Shown here in pieces: positions 6,721 through 9,073 of a stretch of DNA of 9,073 nucleotides. Within the stretch, counting starts at the first letter, position 1. Each line of letters opens with the position of its first letter. Below the pieces are notes generated by a model. The model made no database searches. It saw nothing but the letters and a program-made list of their open reading frames with translations, and had not been told where the DNA came from. Source of the stretch: Planctomycetaceae bacterium UBA2972 (GTDB lineage: Bacteria; Planctomycetota; Planctomycetia; Pirellulales; Pirellulaceae); assembly GCA_002348315.1 (NCBI GenBank), contig DEAW01000138.1, positions 1 to 9,073 of the forward strand, given 5' to 3'. The translations under genes were made by a program, and so were the position numbers.

Positions 6721-6763
6721 AAAAACCCCGGGGGTAAGCTTTTTGCTTCCCGGGGTTTTTTTT
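6721..6763 (+). terminator. Strong intrinsic terminator after the DUF1080 operon
   Basis: AAAAACCCCGGG (6721-6732) pairs perfectly with CCCGGGGTTTTT (6749-6760). AAGC (6736-6739) pairs with GCTT (6745-6748) around a T5 loop, leaving only a 3-base bulge. Eight T residues (6756-6763) end the structure on the plus strand. The A run on the left side makes it usable for minus-strand transcripts too, though no minus-strand gene ends here. Confidence 0.93.
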
Positions 6764-6807
6764 ATGCCCATAGATAATGGACTGGGATTCTCAAGTATGA
6801 TACGAGT

Positions 6808-7848
6808 ATGAGTTTTCCACGTTATGACCGTCTGCAATCCTATCAATGGAATTACGACAACCCGCCGGAGGTTGCCGAGGTGGAAATTCCGAAATGGCCG
6901 GGAGATTCCTCTTTCTGTGGCTATCGGCTCAAGTCACCGCTGGGAATGCCTGCAGGACCCTTACTCAACGGTCAGTGGTGCCTCTATTATGCCAGTCTTG
7001 GTTTTGACTTTGTCACTTACAAAACTGTTCGCAGTGGATATCGAGCGTGTTATGAGCTGCCGAATCTACAGCCGGTTCGTGTTGGAATGCTACAGGGAGG
7101 CGAGTCCGATGTGCCCACTCAAAATGAGATGACAGGCAGCTGGGCAGTATCGTATGGGATGCCGTCGACCGAGCCTGAAATCTGGCAGAAAGATGTGATG
7201 CAAACCCGGGATCAGTTACCTGCTGATAAAATCCTCTGTGTTTCTGTCGTTGGCTCTGTTCAACCCGACTGGACATTGCAACAACTCGCAGATGACTATG
7301 CCTTATGTGCTCGCATGGCCATCGAGAGCGGAGCTGATTTTGTGGAGGCAAACTTCTCCTGCCCCAACGTGTCCACTTGCGATGGTCAACTTTATCAAAT
7401 TCCAGAGGATTGCCGTCTCGTTGTAGAAACGATTCGAACTCAAATTTCTAATTCTCCTTTGATTGGAAAAATTGGTCGCATCGCAGACTCAGACCAAATG
7501 CGATCACTACTCGCAGCGATTCATCCGTTCGTCGATGCATTGGCCATGACCAACAGTATCGCCACGCGAGTGAAAAACGAGGACGGAGAATTTCTTTTTG
7601 ATGGGCAACAACGAGGCATCTGCGGCAAGGCCACGCTCAATGCTTCCGTGGAGCAAACTCGACTGGCTAAACAGATCATCCGGGACGAAGGCTATGAACT
7701 GCAGCTCATCGGAGTGGGTGGAGCGAGTTGCCTTGAGGATGTTGAGCAATACCTGGATGCCGGAGCAACCGCTGTCCACATTGCAACGGCCGCGATGGAG
7801 AATCCGGAAGTTGCTATGGAAATCAAAGCAGCAGCTTCCGTCGGCTAA
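6808..7848 (+). CDS. Dihydroorotate-dehydrogenase-like FMN oxidoreductase
   Basis: The 346-residue protein is a TIM-barrel flavoenzyme of the dihydroorotate/dihydropyrimidine dehydrogenase superfamily. Visible are SPLGMPAGPLLNG (43-55), FVTYKTVRSG (68-77), the signature VEANFSCPNV (179-188) with C185 at the position of the class 1 catalytic base, GKIGR (220-224, flavin-contacting lysine region), MTNSIATRV (247-255) and the FMN-phosphate loop IGVGGASCLEDVEQYLDAGA (301-320). A cysteine in SCPN argues for class 1-like rather than class 2 (serine) chemistry. The orotate-binding Asn-x-Met-Gly-Leu type motif of class 1 enzymes is not seen, so another substrate is quite possible. No strong Shine-Dalgarno precedes the ATG at 6808. 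A GATAAT box (6773-6778) just after the terminator could be its -10. It appears to be a single-gene unit. Confidence 0.85.
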   Translation: MSFPRYDRLQSYQWNYDNPPEVAEVEIPKWPGDSSFCGYRLKSPLGMPAGPLLNGQWCLYYASLGFDFVTYKTVRSGYRACYELPNLQPVRVGMLQGGESDVPTQNEMTGSWAVSYGMPSTEPEIWQKDVMQTRDQLPADKILCVSVVGSVQPDWTLQQLADDYALCARMAIESGADFVEANFSCPNVSTCDGQLYQIPEDCRLVVETIRTQISNSPLIGKIGRIADSDQMRSLLAAIHPFVDALAMTNSIATRVKNEDGEFLFDGQQRGICGKATLNASVEQTRLAKQIIRDEGYELQLIGVGGASCLEDVEQYLDAGATAVHIATAAMENPEVAMEIKAAASVG

Positions 7849-7898
7849 CTTTAGAGACATTCACTAGTTGACCCTCTCGAGCTCCTCGCTCAGCGCAT

Positions 7899-8022
7899 AA
7901 AAAAACGGGCCTGGAATACTAAGCTCTGAAATTCGTAGTCCACATGTCCCCAGTGACCATCGACGGAAGCATACTATTGTCGATTGTGGCTACAAACCTG
8001 AACCTAATCATTCTGGCCCGTT
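7899..8022 (-). ncRNA. Candidate small structured RNA on the minus strand, unassigned
   Basis: Read 5' to 3' on the minus strand, the element starts near 8022. Nested pairings are: AACGGGCC (8022-8015) with GGCCCGTT (7911-7904); GAAT (8013-8010) with ATTC (7917-7914), extended by a G-U pair; TTAGGTTC (8007-8000) with GAGCTTAG (7926-7919), 8 bp including three G-U; GTAGCCACA (7993-7985) with TGTGG-A-CTAC (7944-7935), one bulge; and ATCGAC (7984-7979) with GTCGAT (7964-7959) closing a 14-base loop, with a 14-base unpaired 3' segment (7958-7945). The closing stem runs into seven T residues (7905-7899). The G-U pairs become A-C mismatches on the plus strand, which fixes the likely strand. It resembles long-hairpin RNAs in outline (6S is longer) but no known family could be matched. 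No clear promoter was found. Confidence 0.5.
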
Positions 8023-8381
8023 GTGTTCTGCTTTGAGAATTCTTTCGGCTTTCGGCCCCCACCGAAGCTAAAATCACTCTCCTGTAAAGATTCTGTATAT
8101 TACTTACTTTCCCTTTACACCCTATCTATCGCATATTCCCTAGTCGTATCTTTTCCGAAAATGTTCGCAGATCCGAATTGTTTGCCAATACCGCCTAGCT
8201 TTATACCAAGTTTGACGATTATGCCGATTGGCCGATCAGCTGAGCAATTCTGTCTAGATTCAGCCACTGGACGACCAGGTTGAAAACTTTTTTTCAGGTT
8301 TTAGTGAACGACGATGTCCGATTTACCTAGTACAATTCAGTCAGACACTCAACTTTTATTCTGATCACAGGTAGCGAGAAA
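8023..8381. other. Intergenic stretch without a convincing gene
   Basis: No supported protein or known RNA gene is seen. A small hairpin GCTTTCGG (8048-8055) with CCGAAGC (8062-8068), one bulged T, lies close to the 5' end of the minus-strand RNA candidate; no T run follows it on either strand. CAGGTT occurs twice (8276-8281 and 8295-8300) around an A/T-rich tract. TACAAT at 8331-8336 could be a -10 for the gene at 8382, but a matching -35 is absent. Confidence 0.5.
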
Positions 8382-9073
8382 ATGTCTAACAACATGTTCC
8401 GTATCATTTTATGTCTCTTGATGTCCTATACCCTAACTGCGGACGCTCAGAATACTTCTGACGCAAAACTCTACGGTCAGGGTGTTCATGCTTACAACAA
8501 TGGCGAGTATGACGCTGCGTTAAGCCTCTTCAATGCTGCGGTCGATCAGGGCTCAGAAGATCCTCGTGTATTTTTGTTCCGTGGGCTGGTATACCACCAA
8601 CAAGGCAAAACCGAAGAAGCTCAGAAGGATCTAAAGCACGGAGCCGAACTGGAAGCCGTGGATAAGCGAGGATTCTATCCTGTGTCACCAGCACTCATCC
8701 GTGTGCAGGGAAAGGTTAGATTGCAGATTGAGAATCTCCGTCGTGAAGCCCGAGCTAATCTGGTTCAAATCGAGAAAACGCGCGCTGCCGCTCGTTACGA
8801 AGAACAAAAAGTAAACGAAGCAGCCGCATTACGTGAACCAATGCCAATGGATGCTCCCGCCATTCCGATCGACGCTCAACAATCAACAAGACCTGAAAAC
8901 CCTTTTGCCCCAAGCAACATTGCCGGAATCAAAAGCAATCCTTCCAACGTAACTGTCTCAAAGACAAACCCAAAACCCTCTGTGGATGACAAAGACCCAT
9001 TGGCCAATTTAGCCAACGATAATCCAATGCCAGCGAACCCTGTTACTAATAACAATCCGCCGGCTAACAACAC
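8382..9073 (+). CDS. Secreted TPR-like protein with Asn/Pro-rich tail (3' truncated)
   Basis: An open frame runs from ATG 8382 to the window edge with no stop, 230 codons so far. AGGTAG (8369-8374) sits 7 bases before the start. Residues 1-22 form a signal peptide (MSNNMFRIILCLLMSYTLTADA, cleavage likely after TADA). Residues about 27-94 form two tetratricopeptide-like helix pairs (YGQGVHAYNNGEYDAALSLF, then VFLFRGLVYHQQGKTEEA). Residues 105-153 are a highly charged, probably helical or coiled-coil stretch, followed by an unstructured Pro/Asn/Ser-rich tail that includes a PENPFAPSN segment. TPRs bind partner proteins, so a periplasmic scaffold role is plausible, but no specific function can be assigned. 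The gene lies in a separate rightward unit after a 533-base spacer. Confidence 0.85.
   Translation, partial: MSNNMFRIILCLLMSYTLTADAQNTSDAKLYGQGVHAYNNGEYDAALSLFNAAVDQGSEDPRVFLFRGLVYHQQGKTEEAQKDLKHGAELEAVDKRGFYPVSPALIRVQGKVRLQIENLRREARANLVQIEKTRAAARYEEQKVNEAAALREPMPMDAPAIPIDAQQSTRPENPFAPSNIAGIKSNPSNVTVSKTNPKPSVDDKDPLANLANDNPMPANPVTNNNPPANN

Noticed and set aside
6797..6811. Four-codon ORF whose stop overlaps the flavoenzyme start codon (ATGA)
   Set aside because: It could be a tiny coupling leader, but it has no ribosome site and such short frames occur often by chance.
6562..6846. 94-codon minus-strand open frame
   Set aside because: It runs straight through the intrinsic terminator and into the start of the flavoenzyme gene, and its translation has no protein-like pattern.
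7945..7984. SRP (4.5S) RNA apical domain inside the minus-strand element
   Set aside because: The hallmark symmetric loop and GGAA-type tetraloop are not present; the apical loop is 14 bases without that motif.
8023..8283. 86-codon plus-strand open frame starting with GTG
   Set aside because: No ribosome site, no recognisable motif or domain, and it begins in the closing stem of the RNA candidate. It looks like chance open frame in an A/T-richer spacer.

Overview
The window looks like chromosomal sequence from a planctomycete-type bacterium. This is inferred from the gene mix rather than from any marker gene: a Gfo/Idh/MocA dehydrogenase followed by an exported DUF1080 (3-keto-disaccharide hydrolase) protein, small exported proteins of unknown function, and a TPR protein with an Asn/Pro-rich tail. 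No rRNA, tRNA, insertion sequence, CRISPR array or phage gene is visible.

Layout. Bases 1-573 (+) hold the 3' end of a membrane-anchored protein of unknown function. It overlaps tail to tail by 4 bp with a leftward gene set that reads, in transcription order, exported or anchored protein of unknown function (4289-3747), thiS (3747-3529), thiG (3508-2642) and a DinG/YoaA-type helicase (2597-570). Close spacing, a TGATG stop/start overlap and one good -10 box (TATAAT, 4382-4377) suggest a single operon. Its leader carries an 8-bp perfect hairpin but no recognisable TPP riboswitch.

The 4290-4638 spacer is a divergent promoter region and also holds a puzzling startless reading frame. From 4639 rightward, the dehydrogenase and the DUF1080 protein form a two-gene operon that fits oxidation and cleavage of glycosides through 3-keto intermediates. 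A 3' region with long-range pairing and a very strong terminator (6721-6763) follow. A stand-alone dihydroorotate-dehydrogenase-like FMN enzyme occupies 6808-7848.

Bases 7849-8381 have no convincing protein gene. They contain the most striking non-coding signal in the window: a roughly 120-nt element (7899-8022) that folds into a long, nested, interrupted hairpin closed by a GC-rich stem. Three features make it look like a minus-strand small RNA: G-U pairs exist only on that strand, the closing stem is followed by a U run, and no gene explains the pairing. The window ends inside a secreted TPR-like protein that starts at 8382 and runs off the edge.

How the genes work together: ThiS (sulfur carrier) and ThiG (thiazole synthase) act together in thiamine thiazole synthesis, and the helicase appears to be co-transcribed with them without an obvious functional link. 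The dehydrogenase is predicted to be cytoplasmic and the DUF1080 protein exported, so the sugar pathway would be split across the inner membrane. All functional statements rest on motif reading; no database search was possible.
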